DNA from: Pseudomonadota bacterium
Lineage (GTDB): Bacteria > Pseudomonadota > Gammaproteobacteria > Burkholderiales > Gallionellaceae
Reading direction: 5' to 3'
DNA: 64,000 nucleotides
Assembly: GCA_021848465.1 (NCBI GenBank)
Contig: JAJZUP010000001.1
Coordinates: forward strand, 1-64,000
This document shows, piece after piece, positions 1 to 9,583 of this stretch. Under the pieces are notes generated by a model. It did not search any database. It had not been told where the DNA came from and saw nothing but the letters and a program-made list of their open reading frames with translations. Numbering within the stretch: the stretch's first letter is position 1; every line of letters begins with the position of its first letter. The position numbers and the translations under genes are program-made.

Positions 1-1325
1 CTCATATCGAAACATTCTCGGACGGCGATCACCTGGCAGCCTTGTTCTCGAATGTCGAGTCTAAACGCCACATCGCCAATCGCAGCACATGCGTGAGCGC
101 TGTTGTTGAGACCTTGCGAAAAGTAACCGGGGAACCTGAAACCCGGTTGCGCCATCTGCGACATACCTGCGCAACCCGTCTTTATCTGGCAATGTTCTTC
201 GACGAGACCCCATCGGGGTTCGTCGGCAAACTTTACAACGCGCTATGGGGTGAAATGAACCCCCGTTCTGTTCGATCCATCCTGATTGGAGATGCACGAG
301 TATCGCGCCGCGGCTTGTATGCCATGGCCATGTACATGGGGCACGGATCTCCGGATATCACCCATCGACACTATATTCATCTGACTGATGTGTTGCTGAA
401 GGAATGGGTGGATAAGGAACCGATCGCCATTGACAACAAGACTCTCGCGTACGCATGCCAGACATCGTATGCGAACATCCGACAGTTCCGTTCACGCCAC
501 AGTACGGAAGCTTGGCTTGTATCGCTATTGAAACACTTCACGCGCAACTCTGACATACCAGAACCAACGCTCAATCTTTATGCCGAGCAAGCCCCCCCCG
601 AACTCGGAAGAGTCATACCATCACAATCTTCTCTCTCGCCTTCAGACATCGATCGCCTTCTTGCGATTGCTACGATGCGCGACTCGATAGATGGGTTGGC
701 GGATCGTTTCTTGATCTCAGAGGAACAGGTTATGTCAGTCTTGCTTTCCGCCTCAGTGATTCAAGAGAGAACGGGCTATACCGCTTTTTCAATCCCATCT
801 ATCGCCCCGGATGACTCCTGGACACCCACCAGTGTGACGCGACAAGATACGCTTGATAAGGAATCCAGACGTGTCCGCGCTTTCCTAGACAGGATCGTTC
901 AGACCAGTCTGCCTATCGATGAGCTTAGTGATGCAGCACGAATCTGGGAAGACTCATTCCATCCCATCTCAAATTGTCTGCTCATGAATAGACGAAGTGA
1001 TCTGGTCCGAATGCTAGGCTGTTTGCATTCACTGGGCATTCCTGCGAAGGATCTTGAGGCACATATCCCGGATGATCCGCCAGAGAGCAATCAGGCACGA
1101 TGGAAATCGACAAGGACTTGGCTTGATACGCTTGGCCTAATAATTCACAAAAAGAATCGCCTGCCACTTAGCACATCAAGACTTAATGCAGCCAACCGGG
1201 TTGGCCTTATCTTGCGATCAAGTACTTCGCATGAATTGGGATATCAACAAACTCTCAATAGAGCTTTGTTCGTCACCTCAGTCTGGCTGAGCACTTTCAG
1301 GAAGGGGGAAGTTACTAGGATTTAG
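1..1325 (+). CDS. Tyrosine recombinase/integrase, C-terminal part (5' end outside window)
   Basis: The reading frame is open to the left edge (first full codon at position 3), so the gene begins upstream and only about 440 codons are visible. The catalytic half of a tyrosine site-specific recombinase can be seen. RLRHLRHTCATRL carries the His-x-x-Arg box, and MGHGSPDITHRHYIH carries the second His and the nucleophilic Tyr. About 300 residues follow the Tyr. That is far longer than in lambda-type integrases and matches no domain I recognise. Such large recombinases often occur in mobile islands as sets of two or three genes, so partners may lie to the left. The family call is secure; specificity and function of the tail are unknown. 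Confidence 0.75.
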   Translation, partial: HIETFSDGDHLAALFSNVESKRHIANRSTCVSAVVETLRKVTGEPETRLRHLRHTCATRLYLAMFFDETPSGFVGKLYNALWGEMNPRSVRSILIGDARVSRRGLYAMAMYMGHGSPDITHRHYIHLTDVLLKEWVDKEPIAIDNKTLAYACQTSYANIRQFRSRHSTEAWLVSLLKHFTRNSDIPEPTLNLYAEQAPPELGRVIPSQSSLSPSDIDRLLAIATMRDSIDGLADRFLISEEQVMSVLLSASVIQERTGYTAFSIPSIAPDDSWTPTSVTRQDTLDKESRRVRAFLDRIVQTSLPIDELSDAARIWEDSFHPISNCLLMNRRSDLVRMLGCLHSLGIPAKDLEAHIPDDPPESNQARWKSTRTWLDTLGLIIHKKNRLPLSTSRLNAANRVGLILRSSTSHELGYQQTLNRALFVTSVWLSTFRKGEVTRI

Positions 1326-1393
1326 TGGTCACATGATTACTGCCCGCGTTAAACCCGCTATGCGTTATGAATGAAATTCAGGGTATCACGGCG

Positions 1394-1744
1394 CTATGCA
1401 TTTCTTGGCAAGCTCAATTCCCCAAACGTGCTTATGGATTTGACATTCGCCATTGGACAGAAGAGAGTTCCATCGATCCCCCCGTCTACAAATTGCAGCT
1501 TGAAGTCTCCCGGATTTACAGCAAAATAAAATGAAATCCCATGCGACGAAATATTACTTATCATTGGGTTATATTGAATACTATACGTTCTCAGAGCATC
1601 AGGCGTATCCACAAACTCGACATGAAGAAATTTTTCATTTCTGCAATGCCTATCTTCAAGCAACCAAGACATGCCTACCGATTCGAGAAACTCAGCAGCT
1701 ATTCGTTTTTCTCTTTCGCCTGACACATGAATACTGCACTTCAT
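1394..1744 (-). CDS. Hypothetical protein, second gene of a two-gene operon
   Basis: This 116-residue protein has no family I recognise. It looks like a small soluble alpha/beta protein, with no signal peptide or membrane segment. Its start codon overlaps the stop of the upstream gene by 4 bases, so the two are probably translationally coupled. It points toward the recombinase gene at the left edge, and the two genes converge. Island position and tight pairing fit a toxin-antitoxin or immunity pair, but no motif supports either role. Confidence 0.55.
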   Translation of the reverse strand: MKCSIHVSGEREKRIAAEFLESVGMSWLLEDRHCRNEKFLHVEFVDTPDALRTYSIQYNPMISNISSHGISFYFAVNPGDFKLQFVDGGIDGTLFCPMANVKSISTFGELSLPRNA

Positions 1745-2070
1745 GCTTCGCTCCTATCTCGTTTATCAATGTCAATCTGCTTAATGCCGCCTGCTTTAAT
1801 CCAGCGATCAATCGAATTCTGCGCTTTGTTAAGGTAGTCCATCAGCTCGTCCGGCATTCCTTCATTTTCATCACCTCCACCGTAGTGTTCCGATAAGGCT
1901 TGCATCACATCATCTTCGCAAAAACCTCCATAGCAGTTCGCGTCCACGTAATCGTGAAGAGCGGAAAATGATGGGCAATCCGCCGACACTTGTCCGGATT
2001 TAATATCCTCAATAATTTCTTGCTTCATACGCTCGATAGATTCATCAAGTGTTGGAATGTTCGTAGTCAT
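1741..2070 (-). CDS. Hypothetical acidic protein, first gene of a two-gene operon
   Basis: This 109-residue protein is rich in Asp and Glu. It has a helical N-terminal half (TLDESIERMKQEIIEDIKSG) and a Cys/Gly-rich centre (CYGGFCEDD). A good ribosome-binding site, AGGAG, lies 7 bases before the ATG, which supports this start. The gene overlaps its downstream partner by 4 bases. I do not recognise the family. The acidic composition would suit an antitoxin or immunity protein, but that is speculation. Confidence 0.6.
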   Translation of the reverse strand: MTTNIPTLDESIERMKQEIIEDIKSGQVSADCPSFSALHDYVDANCYGGFCEDDVMQALSEHYGGGDENEGMPDELMDYLNKAQNSIDRWIKAGGIKQIDIDKRDRSEA

Positions 2071-2276
2071 TTTTAATGCTCCTTATTTTCATCCAGGATA
2101 GCACAATTATTTTGATGTCAATTCAATTTTTGATCGTGCGAAATGAGGTCACTACCAAAACTGCCAGCAGCTCGGGGCGCTGCTCCAGCTATGCCATCGA
2201 AGCTATATCAATAAAAAAGTTCTTTGGAATTTGTTCGTGTTAGGCAGAATGGTCTTACTGTCTTAGGGAGGGATTT

Positions 2277-2423
2277 ATGCAGAAAATACTTACATGGCTT
2301 GGCCACATCAGGAAGAGTCCGATAATCACATCAATAATTAGCATGTTCGGAATCTTGGATGTCTTATATACATTAGGCGACACAATCCAAGATGCGACGA
2401 CTTTGGTATCCTTACTGTGTTAA
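2277..2423 (+). CDS. Small hydrophobic protein, 48 residues
   Basis: This short ORF has a very strong ribosome-binding site, AGGGAGG, 5 bases before the ATG. The product has a basic N-terminus (MQKILTWLGHIRKS) followed by a hydrophobic stretch of about 20 residues (residues 15-34), consistent with one membrane span. It sits alone between the hypothetical pair and the ADP-ribosylglycohydrolase. Function is unknown; a small membrane peptide or type I-like toxin is conceivable. Support comes from the ribosome-binding site and composition only. Confidence 0.45.
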   Translation: MQKILTWLGHIRKSPIITSIISMFGILDVLYTLGDTIQDATTLVSLLC

Positions 2424-2597
2424 CCCAAATTGCTTATAGCCTGAATTTTACCTGACGCGCAGATCGCTATCACTGCCGAGTGCCAAGCCCAATCTAGCTG
2501 GATGCACTTTGAGTTTGCAAACTGCAACGTACTCAACCCAGCCATTTGTCATGTCCATTGGGATCGATGTCGGCACTTACATTTCGGAGTATCAATT

Positions 2598-3584
2598 ATG
2601 TCCGCCACCATTCAGTCTACCCTTGCCGATAAAGCGCTTGGCGCAATCTTCGGAGCCTTAGCTGGCGATGCGTCTGGGGCGACTCTTGAATTTATTGGCA
2701 GGAGGCCGACGCCGGATGAAGTCGATCGCGCCATGAAAATGGTTGGAGGTGGTATTTGGAACACGGCGCCAGGCCAAGTTACGGATGATGGAGAACTGAC
2801 ACTAGCACTCTTACAGGCTTTGATCGGATCACAGCAATATTCTCCTAACCGGGCTGCAGGTTTCTATCGAAAATGGCGACTTTCCTCCCCCTTTGATGTC
2901 GGACAAGCGACTGCGTCTGCGCTTGCGCATGGAGATATTGATGATGCGCATCTTGCGCAGACAGTCATTGATAACGCTAGGCGCTATAACCAGACTTCAA
3001 AGGCAAACGGGAGTCTGATGCGTGCAACTCCGCTAGGTATCTGGTCAGCTCGCGTCTCAATCGCTGAAGCAATACATGCTGCTCGGTCTGATGCGATGCT
3101 GACTCATCCGAATCCGTCTTGCCAATGGGCTTGTGCTGCTTATGTCATAGCAATTCGACATTTGATGCTTGCTCCAGAAGACTATATTGGTGCTGTCGAT
3201 GCTGCAATGTCAGCACTTTCTGCCAAGGATGCTGAGGAAGTCTTAGGTTGGCTGCAGGATGCAATGGCTGAGAATTTACCTCCCTTTCATCCAATGGCGG
3301 GCTTTGTGAGAATTGGATTTACACATGCATTCTTCCACCTTATGAATGCCACGCCCTACCCTGTTGCGATTCACGCAACGCTTTCAGGCGGTGGCGATAC
3401 GGATACGAACGCATGTATCGTAGGTGGATTGGTCGGTGCCTTGCATGGCATCAATTCAATCCCAGCAAATATGCGGGAGAGTATCTCTCGGTGTGATACA
3501 TCTTTAGGTCGCCATAGGCCGGAATGGCTTAGTACACGAAACATCGAACCGTTAGTCCATGCTCTGATCAAGCCTTCTTCATAA
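2598..3584 (+). CDS. ADP-ribosylglycohydrolase family protein (DraG-like)
   Basis: Enzymes of this family remove ADP-ribose from proteins, nucleic acids or small molecules, using two metal ions held by Asp/Thr motifs. Both halves of the metal site are visible: GALAGDASGA with TDDGELT in the N-terminal third, and GGDTDTNACIVGGLVGALHG near the C-terminus. The frame is open further upstream, but the ATG at 2598 has GGAG 8 bases before it and starts a 328-residue protein of normal family length. No ADP-ribosyltransferase lies next to it, so the substrate is unknown. In a defence island it may reverse a toxic ADP-ribosylation; that is an inference. Confidence 0.85.
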   Translation: MSATIQSTLADKALGAIFGALAGDASGATLEFIGRRPTPDEVDRAMKMVGGGIWNTAPGQVTDDGELTLALLQALIGSQQYSPNRAAGFYRKWRLSSPFDVGQATASALAHGDIDDAHLAQTVIDNARRYNQTSKANGSLMRATPLGIWSARVSIAEAIHAARSDAMLTHPNPSCQWACAAYVIAIRHLMLAPEDYIGAVDAAMSALSAKDAEEVLGWLQDAMAENLPPFHPMAGFVRIGFTHAFFHLMNATPYPVAIHATLSGGGDTDTNACIVGGLVGALHGINSIPANMRESISRCDTSLGRHRPEWLSTRNIEPLVHALIKPSS

Positions 3585-3690
3585 ACTTCAGAGGTGTACG
3601 GCTGAATATTCGCAGAGGCATTCAGCCACTATCACACTGAATTTCAACATGGCGTGAATCTGCGGATTTAATTGAATTTATGGGTGCAAT

Positions 3691-3885
3691 ATGATTAAAG
3701 CGAATGATCAAATAAAGATTAGACCTGAATATCAAGATGATGGAGATGAGTCCATAATCTGGATTGCGCTTGAAGATGAAGATGGCGGCCGCGTAAGAAT
3801 TGCCCCTGTGAATACAGGATTATCATTGCTCCCATGCCAAATTGTAACTACTGCAATGATTGAAAAGGTATTAAAAACCACTTGA
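3691..3885 (+). CDS. Small hypothetical protein preceding the DNA methyltransferase
   Basis: A 64-residue acidic protein of unknown family. Its stop lies only 8 bases before the preferred ATG of the methyltransferase gene, and it overlaps an alternative TTG start by 4 bases. The two genes are therefore very likely co-transcribed. It has no DNA-binding helix-turn-helix that I can see, so I do not call it a controller protein. No strong ribosome-binding site is visible. Confidence 0.5.
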   Translation: MIKANDQIKIRPEYQDDGDESIIWIALEDEDGGRVRIAPVNTGLSLLPCQIVTTAMIEKVLKTT

Positions 3886-3893
3886 GCTTATTG

Positions 3894-5435
3894 ATGAATA
3901 TTCCAGTCGTAGATTTATTTGCTGGTCCAGGAGGATTGGGGGAAGGGTTTTCCAGTGTGCGCAGCAATGCGTTCACAATTTTAGTTTCCGCTGAGAAAGA
4001 CCCATTCGCCCACCAAACCCTGACGATGCGTGCTTACTATCGTCTACTTTTAAGGGAAGCTCCTAGTAGACTTTCAGTGTATTTGAACTATTGCGATGCC
4101 AAGAATGAGAAGCCGTGGGATGAATCCACCAAGGATCTTTGGCTTCGCGCTGAACAAGAAGCGCAGCTTATAGAATTGGGAAGCGAAGATGGCAATGCCA
4201 AGCTCGATACAATTCTTCATGAGAAATTGAACATTTCGAAACCGTGGGTATTGATTGGCGGCCCACCCTGCCAAGCCTATTCACTCGTCGGGAGATCAAG
4301 AAACAAGGGGAAAGCCAATTACGTTCCGGAAAATGATCATCGTCATTTCCTTTACAGGGAATATCTGAGAGTCATTCAGAAGTACCGACCTGCTGTGTTT
4401 GTAATGGAAAATGTGAAGGGAATTTTGTCATCCCGAGTAAACGGCGACCTAATTTTTCACTCAATACTTCGCGACCTTTCTGATCCGGATGCTGCTTTTG
4501 GTAAGAGTGATTCTAATTCTGGATATCGTATTCTTTCACTCGTTAAGAACGTTGAATTTAAGCGAGGAGACTCACCTGATTCGATTGACCCACGCGACTT
4601 CACCATTCGGAGTGAGGAATATGGAATACCGCAAGCTCGCCATAGAGTAATTTTGTTAGGTGTCAGAGAAGACATTTCTATTGGCCACAGGAAACTTCTC
4701 TCCAAATCCAATCATGAAGTCACTGTTCAAGATGTAATTCATGGCCTCCCGCCCTTAAGGAGTCGAATTAGTGGTGGCATTGACGATTTTGATTTATGGA
4801 AGAAATCTGTATTAGACAGCGTTGATTACTTGAAAAAGAATACTTCTGACGCTCTTCTCCGCCGGGAACTCGATGAGGCAGCTAAGCATATTTCACTCAA
4901 TACCCAGTCTGGCGGTCTTCGTGTCCAGTTAGGAAAGTATCAAGGTCAGGTCTCAGGTTCGGGCGAGCTGAATAGCTGGTACGCGATGAACAGACCTAGC
5001 GTCTGGCTGAACCACGAAGCTAGGGGTCACATGGAAAGCGATTTAAGACGCTACCTCTTCGCTGCCGCCTTTTCAAAGGCACACTCGGTCTCTCCAAAAG
5101 GCGCAGAAGATTTCAACATCGATGGACTGCGCCCAAACCACAAGAACTGGGAGAGTGGTCATTTTTCAGACAGATTTCGTGTTCAACTTCCAAATAGACC
5201 TGCAACTACCGTCACAAGCCATATTTCGAAAGATGGACACTATTTCATTCACTACAATCCGAGCCAATGTCGAAGCTTGACTGTAAGGGAGGCAGCACGT
5301 ATTCAGACCTTCCCTGATAACTATTTTTTCCAAGGGAACCGAACCCAGCAATTTCATCAAGTTGGAAATGCTGTTCCGCCCTACTTGGCCTTCCAAATAG
5401 GGAATGTCGTTTTCGACCTTCTAAGGAATAAGTGA
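3894..5435 (+). CDS. DNA (cytosine-5)-methyltransferase
   Basis: Transfers a methyl group from S-adenosylmethionine to cytosine C5 in DNA. The family motifs appear in order: motif I VVDLFAGPGGLGEGF, motif IV GGPPCQAYS with the catalytic Cys near residue 126, motif VI MENVKG, motif VIII QARHRVILLG, and motif X QVGNAVPPYLA at the end. The target-recognition region lies between motifs VIII and IX. The ATG at 3894 is preferred; a TTG at 3882 would add four residues. No restriction enzyme gene adjoins it. It could protect DNA for one of the nearby nuclease modules, such as the Mrr-like STAND protein or the MORC-Z1 operon, or act alone. Confidence 0.9.
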   Translation: MNIPVVDLFAGPGGLGEGFSSVRSNAFTILVSAEKDPFAHQTLTMRAYYRLLLREAPSRLSVYLNYCDAKNEKPWDESTKDLWLRAEQEAQLIELGSEDGNAKLDTILHEKLNISKPWVLIGGPPCQAYSLVGRSRNKGKANYVPENDHRHFLYREYLRVIQKYRPAVFVMENVKGILSSRVNGDLIFHSILRDLSDPDAAFGKSDSNSGYRILSLVKNVEFKRGDSPDSIDPRDFTIRSEEYGIPQARHRVILLGVREDISIGHRKLLSKSNHEVTVQDVIHGLPPLRSRISGGIDDFDLWKKSVLDSVDYLKKNTSDALLRRELDEAAKHISLNTQSGGLRVQLGKYQGQVSGSGELNSWYAMNRPSVWLNHEARGHMESDLRRYLFAAAFSKAHSVSPKGAEDFNIDGLRPNHKNWESGHFSDRFRVQLPNRPATTVTSHISKDGHYFIHYNPSQCRSLTVREAARIQTFPDNYFFQGNRTQQFHQVGNAVPPYLAFQIGNVVFDLLRNK

Positions 5436-5513
5436 GTATTCTATGGAAATCCGCCACGCGTTATGAGTGAATCCATCAGTTGGAATTTGTCCGAGATTCG
5501 GCCTGAGCGGAAG
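5436..5513 (+). repeat. Module-end repeat, copy A
   Basis: Begins directly after the methyltransferase stop codon. Its first 22 bases (5436-5457) recur exactly at 28063-28084. Bases 5468-5503 recur exactly in inverted orientation at 13304-13339, and weaker similarity extends over about 75 bases. The core GTCCGAGATTCGGCC occurs in all three copies. I see no ORF in it. The rest of the 5436-5656 interval contains no other recognisable element. Confidence 0.7.
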
Positions 5514-5656
5514 TAGTAAGGTAGTGCCAACAATGTCAACTAATCACTTGCAGACAGCGGACAAAGTAGCAAGTGGGTCGTGGCGATGCGCTCAGGCAAG
5601 CAGCATTAGTTTAGGAGTACACTTCTAAATCAATATGTACCGCAATATAACTTTGC

Positions 5657-8600
5657 ATGTTTGATATTACTGGCGACCACATCATCAAATTAAACGATGG
5701 TGACCTACGTACTTTAGTGGCAAAGCTGTGTGAGGCAGAACTTCGCCATGCCAACCTCCCTCTGGCCTCCGTCACATCCGGCGGTGATCAAAATGCAGCC
5801 GATGGCGGGATTGATGTTCGCGTTGAATTATCTGATGAAGCCATTTCCTTGGATTTTATTCCCAAAGGCGTAACTGGCTTCCAGGTCAAGAAACCTGATA
5901 TGTCAGCTAGTGCAATCAATAATGAAATGCGCCCTAATGGCGTGCTCCGTCCTTCAATTGCTCAGCTTGCTGAAAAGCATGGCGCATACGTAATTGTCTG
6001 CGCCCAAGGCTCAACTGCAGACACACCCCTAAAGAGCCGCAAGAAAGCCATGCAGTCTGCCACCGTAGACTTGCCTGATGGTTCGACACTTCACCTAGAT
6101 TTTTATGATCGTGATCGCTTGGCGAGATGGGTTAGAGGTTATCCAGGAGTTACTCTTTGGTTAAGGGAGCGCATCGGTGAGCCCCAGGCCGGATGGCGCA
6201 CATATGGAAATTGGGCATATGGCGATCCGGTCGATTCCGAATATCTGCTTGATGACAAATGCAGGATAGTTTCTCCACAAGCGGGAAATCACACGCCACA
6301 TACTATTGAGCATGGCATTCAGGCCATGCGCACAGTCCTAGAAAAGCCCAGTGGAATCATCCGGCTAGTGGGACTTTCTGGCACGGGCAAGACGCGTTTA
6401 GTTCAAGCACTCTTTGACTCAAAAGTCGGTAGCAATGCGCTTGATCGCTCCATAGTCATTTATGTAGATCAAGGTAGCGACCAACCCCCAATCCCCTCCG
6501 CTAGAGACATGATCTCTCAGCTTGCAGCAGATGGATTGAGGGCCATCCTCGTGGTCGACAATTGCAATCCAACAACTCACCGGGATTTGGTGCAGGCAGT
6601 TAACACCGCAGACGGTTTGCTGAGCCTGATCACGGTCGAATACGACGTATCAGATGATGAGCCTGAAGAGACTCAGGTTTTCCGGCTTGAACCCGCATCA
6701 GAAAAGGTTATCGAAGAAATCCTTGAACGCCTGACTCCTAATCTGTCTCAAGCAGACCGCCACCGGGTAGCCGAATTTTCAAGTGGCAATGCGCGTATTG
6801 CCCTAGCTCTGGCCCGCACAGTAAAGCACAGCGAAAACCTCGGCACCCTGAAAGACTCAGAATTATTCAAGCGGCTATTCCATCAGCGCAAGGACAGTGG
6901 TGAAGTTCTAATGCGCGCAGCGGAAGTCTGCTCTCTTGTATATTCATTCGATGGTGAAATGCTTGATGGCAACACTGCTGAATTGCCTGCGCTGGCCGAG
7001 TTGGCAGAAATTCAAACTAGGGAACTATTCCGTCATGTTAATGAATTGCTTTCCCGTGATCTGATACAGCGTCGGAGCAAATGGCGCGCTGTGTTGCCTC
7101 ATGCCATTGCCAACCGATTGGCACGCAATGCCTTAAGCAACATACCTGTCGAAATACTCATCAACGCATTTTCACAAAACGAAAGACTACTGAAATCGTT
7201 TAGCCGAAGACTCAGCTATCTGCATGATTGCGAGCAAGCCCAGCAGATTGCAAAGAGCTGGTTAAGCCCTCAAGGCTGGCTGTGCAATCCAGCAACGCTA
7301 AATTCTCTTGGCTTCTCCCTGTTCAAGAACATTGCGCCTCTTTCTCCGGAGCTGGCTCTCCAGACGATTGAGTCTGCTGCTTCGAGTGAAAATGGGAAGG
7401 CGTTCTTATCAACTGACGCTTCGAATCGTTGGGAATGGTGTGGATTGCTGCGCTCGATTGCTTATGAGCCACAATATTTTAGTCGAGCAGCGCTATTACT
7501 TGCGAAATACGTTGCTGAAGAGCCTTCTAACTTCAACCATAATTCAGCAAACAGCAACTTCAAGGAACTGTTTCATCTATACCTGTCTGGTACTCATGCA
7601 TTGGTTGGTAAAAGGCTGGAGGTAGTACGGGAATTGCTGGAGGCAGAAGATCCTGCACTTAACACAGTAGGTCTGGAAGCACTGGAAGGAATGCTGGAGG
7701 TGATGCATTTCACCTCCAGCCATGACTTCAGTTTCGGCGCAAGATCGCGAGACTTCGGATGGGAACCTGCAACTAACGCTGACATATCCGCATGGTACAG
7801 GGAAGTCGTTACATTCTCGAAGAACCAGGTTGCCACCAATTCACCTCATGCTCATAAGATTAAAGCCATAATTGCTCGACATTTCAGAGGCTTGTGGACT
7901 CATTCTGGAATTTGCGCTGAGTTGGAAAATATTGTGGGAGTCTATTCTGCTCAAGATGGCTGGCCTGATGGATGGCTCGCTCTTCGCCAAACCATTCAAT
8001 TTGATATCGACGAGATGCCTCCTGAGTTTGCTGCTCGTACACGCGCTCTTGAATCAGCACTGCGCCCACAAGGACTGGTGCAAAAAATTCAGGCTTATGT
8101 TTTGTCTAAAAGTCATGGCCACTTTGACTTGATCGACACAGAGGTCGGAAGTGATGACAGTAATTCAGCCTATGAACAGGCATCGGCACGTGTATACAAA
8201 ACGGTGGAAGATTTAGGTGTGGAAGCAGCGACATCTTCGGGAACACTATTCACCCTGTTGCCAGAGTTATTACGTGGTAATGGACATATGAATTTCCACT
8301 TTGGCCGCGGCTTGGCTAAAGGAATGTCAGATTGGGAGCCAGTCTGGCAGCAAATTTGTGCCGTACTGGATGGAATTCCAGAGAGTGAGCGGGACCTTTC
8401 CTTGTTGAGTGGTTTCATTGAGGCTGTCAATGAACTTGACCCAGTCAAGACAAATATATTTCTGGATGCCGCCCTCACTGATCCACTTCTTGGGGCATAT
8501 TTTCCGATTCTTCAATCTGTCTTTCCAATTGATGAGGCTGGCGCCGGACGGCTTGTCTCTTCCATTGAATATGGACATGTTCAGGCTGGGCAATTCAGGA

Positions 8601-9451
8601 ACCTGATGCTTGGCCGGGTTTCTGACTCGATTCCACTGCCCATTTTCAAGAAGATACTTCTTGGGATTGCATCGTTGCCAAAAGGTTATGAAGTAGCTGT
8701 TGATATCTTTGGGCAGCGCCTTCATTCAATAAAGAGCAACAAGTTGGAAGTGGATGAAGAAACAGCAGCGTTGGGGCGGCAGTTGCTGGCACTATGCAAT
8801 TTCCACAGCAACAGCCAGAATCATGCTTACCACATTAATGTGATAGCCATTGCCTGCTTGCGTAGCGAAGCTGCATGCGAAGAGGCATTAACAATTGCCA
8901 AAAAGCTGGCCCGCGCCTTGGTCGATTATCGTACCGAAGCCCGACAATACGGCGAGCTGGCGACCACCTTGTTTCGGCTACAACCTATTGCCGCCATCAA
9001 AGGGTTCCTTGATCGCAAGCAAAATATGCAATATAGGAATTCGCTTTCCCACCTATTCAGCTTCGACCGGAAAGAAAGCCCAGTTAATGCCGCAGCCCCG
9101 GAAATTCTGATCGCATGGGCCAAAAGAAGCCGAAAAACACGCCTGCCAGTATTAGCGCAGGAAGTCCGCCTATTTGTAGGCGGTGAATGGTCACCATTGG
9201 CACTGGCTATTCTTGAGATGGCACCCGACCGCCTTGAGATTCTGGATATATTTGCATCTCAATTTCATTCGAGCTTCAGGTCTGGTTCTCTCGCTGATGC
9301 ACTCCTGCCTTATCTCGGTTTGGCAAAGAAAATGCAAACACACATTGATCCGCAAGTTGTGGATTGGGCCAAGAAACAAATCGTACATCTTGAAAATCTC
9401 ATGAAAGAAGATCGAAAGCGGGAGCGCCGAGTGGATGAGAGTTTTGAATAG
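5657..9451 (+). CDS. STAND-type ATPase with N-terminal Mrr-like nuclease domain (Avs-like defence protein)
   Basis: A 1264-residue protein with three parts. Residues 41-80 carry an Mrr/PD-(D/E)XK-type core: ADGGIDVRVEL, then FQVKK with the Gln-x-Lys of the active site. Residues 239-247 form a Walker A loop (GLSGTGKTR), and a Walker B segment (AILVVDNC) lies near 296-303. The remaining 800 or so residues look helical, like the sensor repeats of STAND proteins. Avs antiphage proteins share this plan: the C-terminal part senses a phage protein and the N-terminal nuclease then cuts DNA. Assignment to Avs is by architecture only; this protein is shorter than the Avs4 proteins I recall. It stands alone, with module-end repeats outside it. 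Confidence 0.7.
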   Translation: MFDITGDHIIKLNDGDLRTLVAKLCEAELRHANLPLASVTSGGDQNAADGGIDVRVELSDEAISLDFIPKGVTGFQVKKPDMSASAINNEMRPNGVLRPSIAQLAEKHGAYVIVCAQGSTADTPLKSRKKAMQSATVDLPDGSTLHLDFYDRDRLARWVRGYPGVTLWLRERIGEPQAGWRTYGNWAYGDPVDSEYLLDDKCRIVSPQAGNHTPHTIEHGIQAMRTVLEKPSGIIRLVGLSGTGKTRLVQALFDSKVGSNALDRSIVIYVDQGSDQPPIPSARDMISQLAADGLRAILVVDNCNPTTHRDLVQAVNTADGLLSLITVEYDVSDDEPEETQVFRLEPASEKVIEEILERLTPNLSQADRHRVAEFSSGNARIALALARTVKHSENLGTLKDSELFKRLFHQRKDSGEVLMRAAEVCSLVYSFDGEMLDGNTAELPALAELAEIQTRELFRHVNELLSRDLIQRRSKWRAVLPHAIANRLARNALSNIPVEILINAFSQNERLLKSFSRRLSYLHDCEQAQQIAKSWLSPQGWLCNPATLNSLGFSLFKNIAPLSPELALQTIESAASSENGKAFLSTDASNRWEWCGLLRSIAYEPQYFSRAALLLAKYVAEEPSNFNHNSANSNFKELFHLYLSGTHALVGKRLEVVRELLEAEDPALNTVGLEALEGMLEVMHFTSSHDFSFGARSRDFGWEPATNADISAWYREVVTFSKNQVATNSPHAHKIKAIIARHFRGLWTHSGICAELENIVGVYSAQDGWPDGWLALRQTIQFDIDEMPPEFAARTRALESALRPQGLVQKIQAYVLSKSHGHFDLIDTEVGSDDSNSAYEQASARVYKTVEDLGVEAATSSGTLFTLLPELLRGNGHMNFHFGRGLAKGMSDWEPVWQQICAVLDGIPESERDLSLLSGFIEAVNELDPVKTNIFLDAALTDPLLGAYFPILQSVFPIDEAGAGRLVSSIEYGHVQAGQFRNLMLGRVSDSIPLPIFKKILLGIASLPKGYEVAVDIFGQRLHSIKSNKLEVDEETAALGRQLLALCNFHSNSQNHAYHINVIAIACLRSEAACEEALTIAKKLARALVDYRTEARQYGELATTLFRLQPIAAIKGFLDRKQNMQYRNSLSHLFSFDRKESPVNAAAPEILIAWAKRSRKTRLPVLAQEVRLFVGGEWSPLALAILEMAPDRLEILDIFASQFHSSFRSGSLADALLPYLGLAKKMQTHIDPQVVDWAKKQIVHLENLMKEDRKRERRVDESFE

Positions 9452-9583
9452 CCGCTAAGCTATGCATTCTGAATTACGTATTAATCAGTCCGCTTCGACC
9501 TCAGCAAGTAAACCCTTTCAGCTTTATTGTCCGGAATGGTCGCCAAAGCTGCCTTGCTTTGGGGCGATGTCGATGTCCGCTAA

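Noticed and set aside
1531-1896. Plus-strand ORFs over the 1394-2070 gene pair
   Set aside because: The minus-strand pair has a good ribosome-binding site and a 4-base overlap; the plus frames look like low-complexity shadows.
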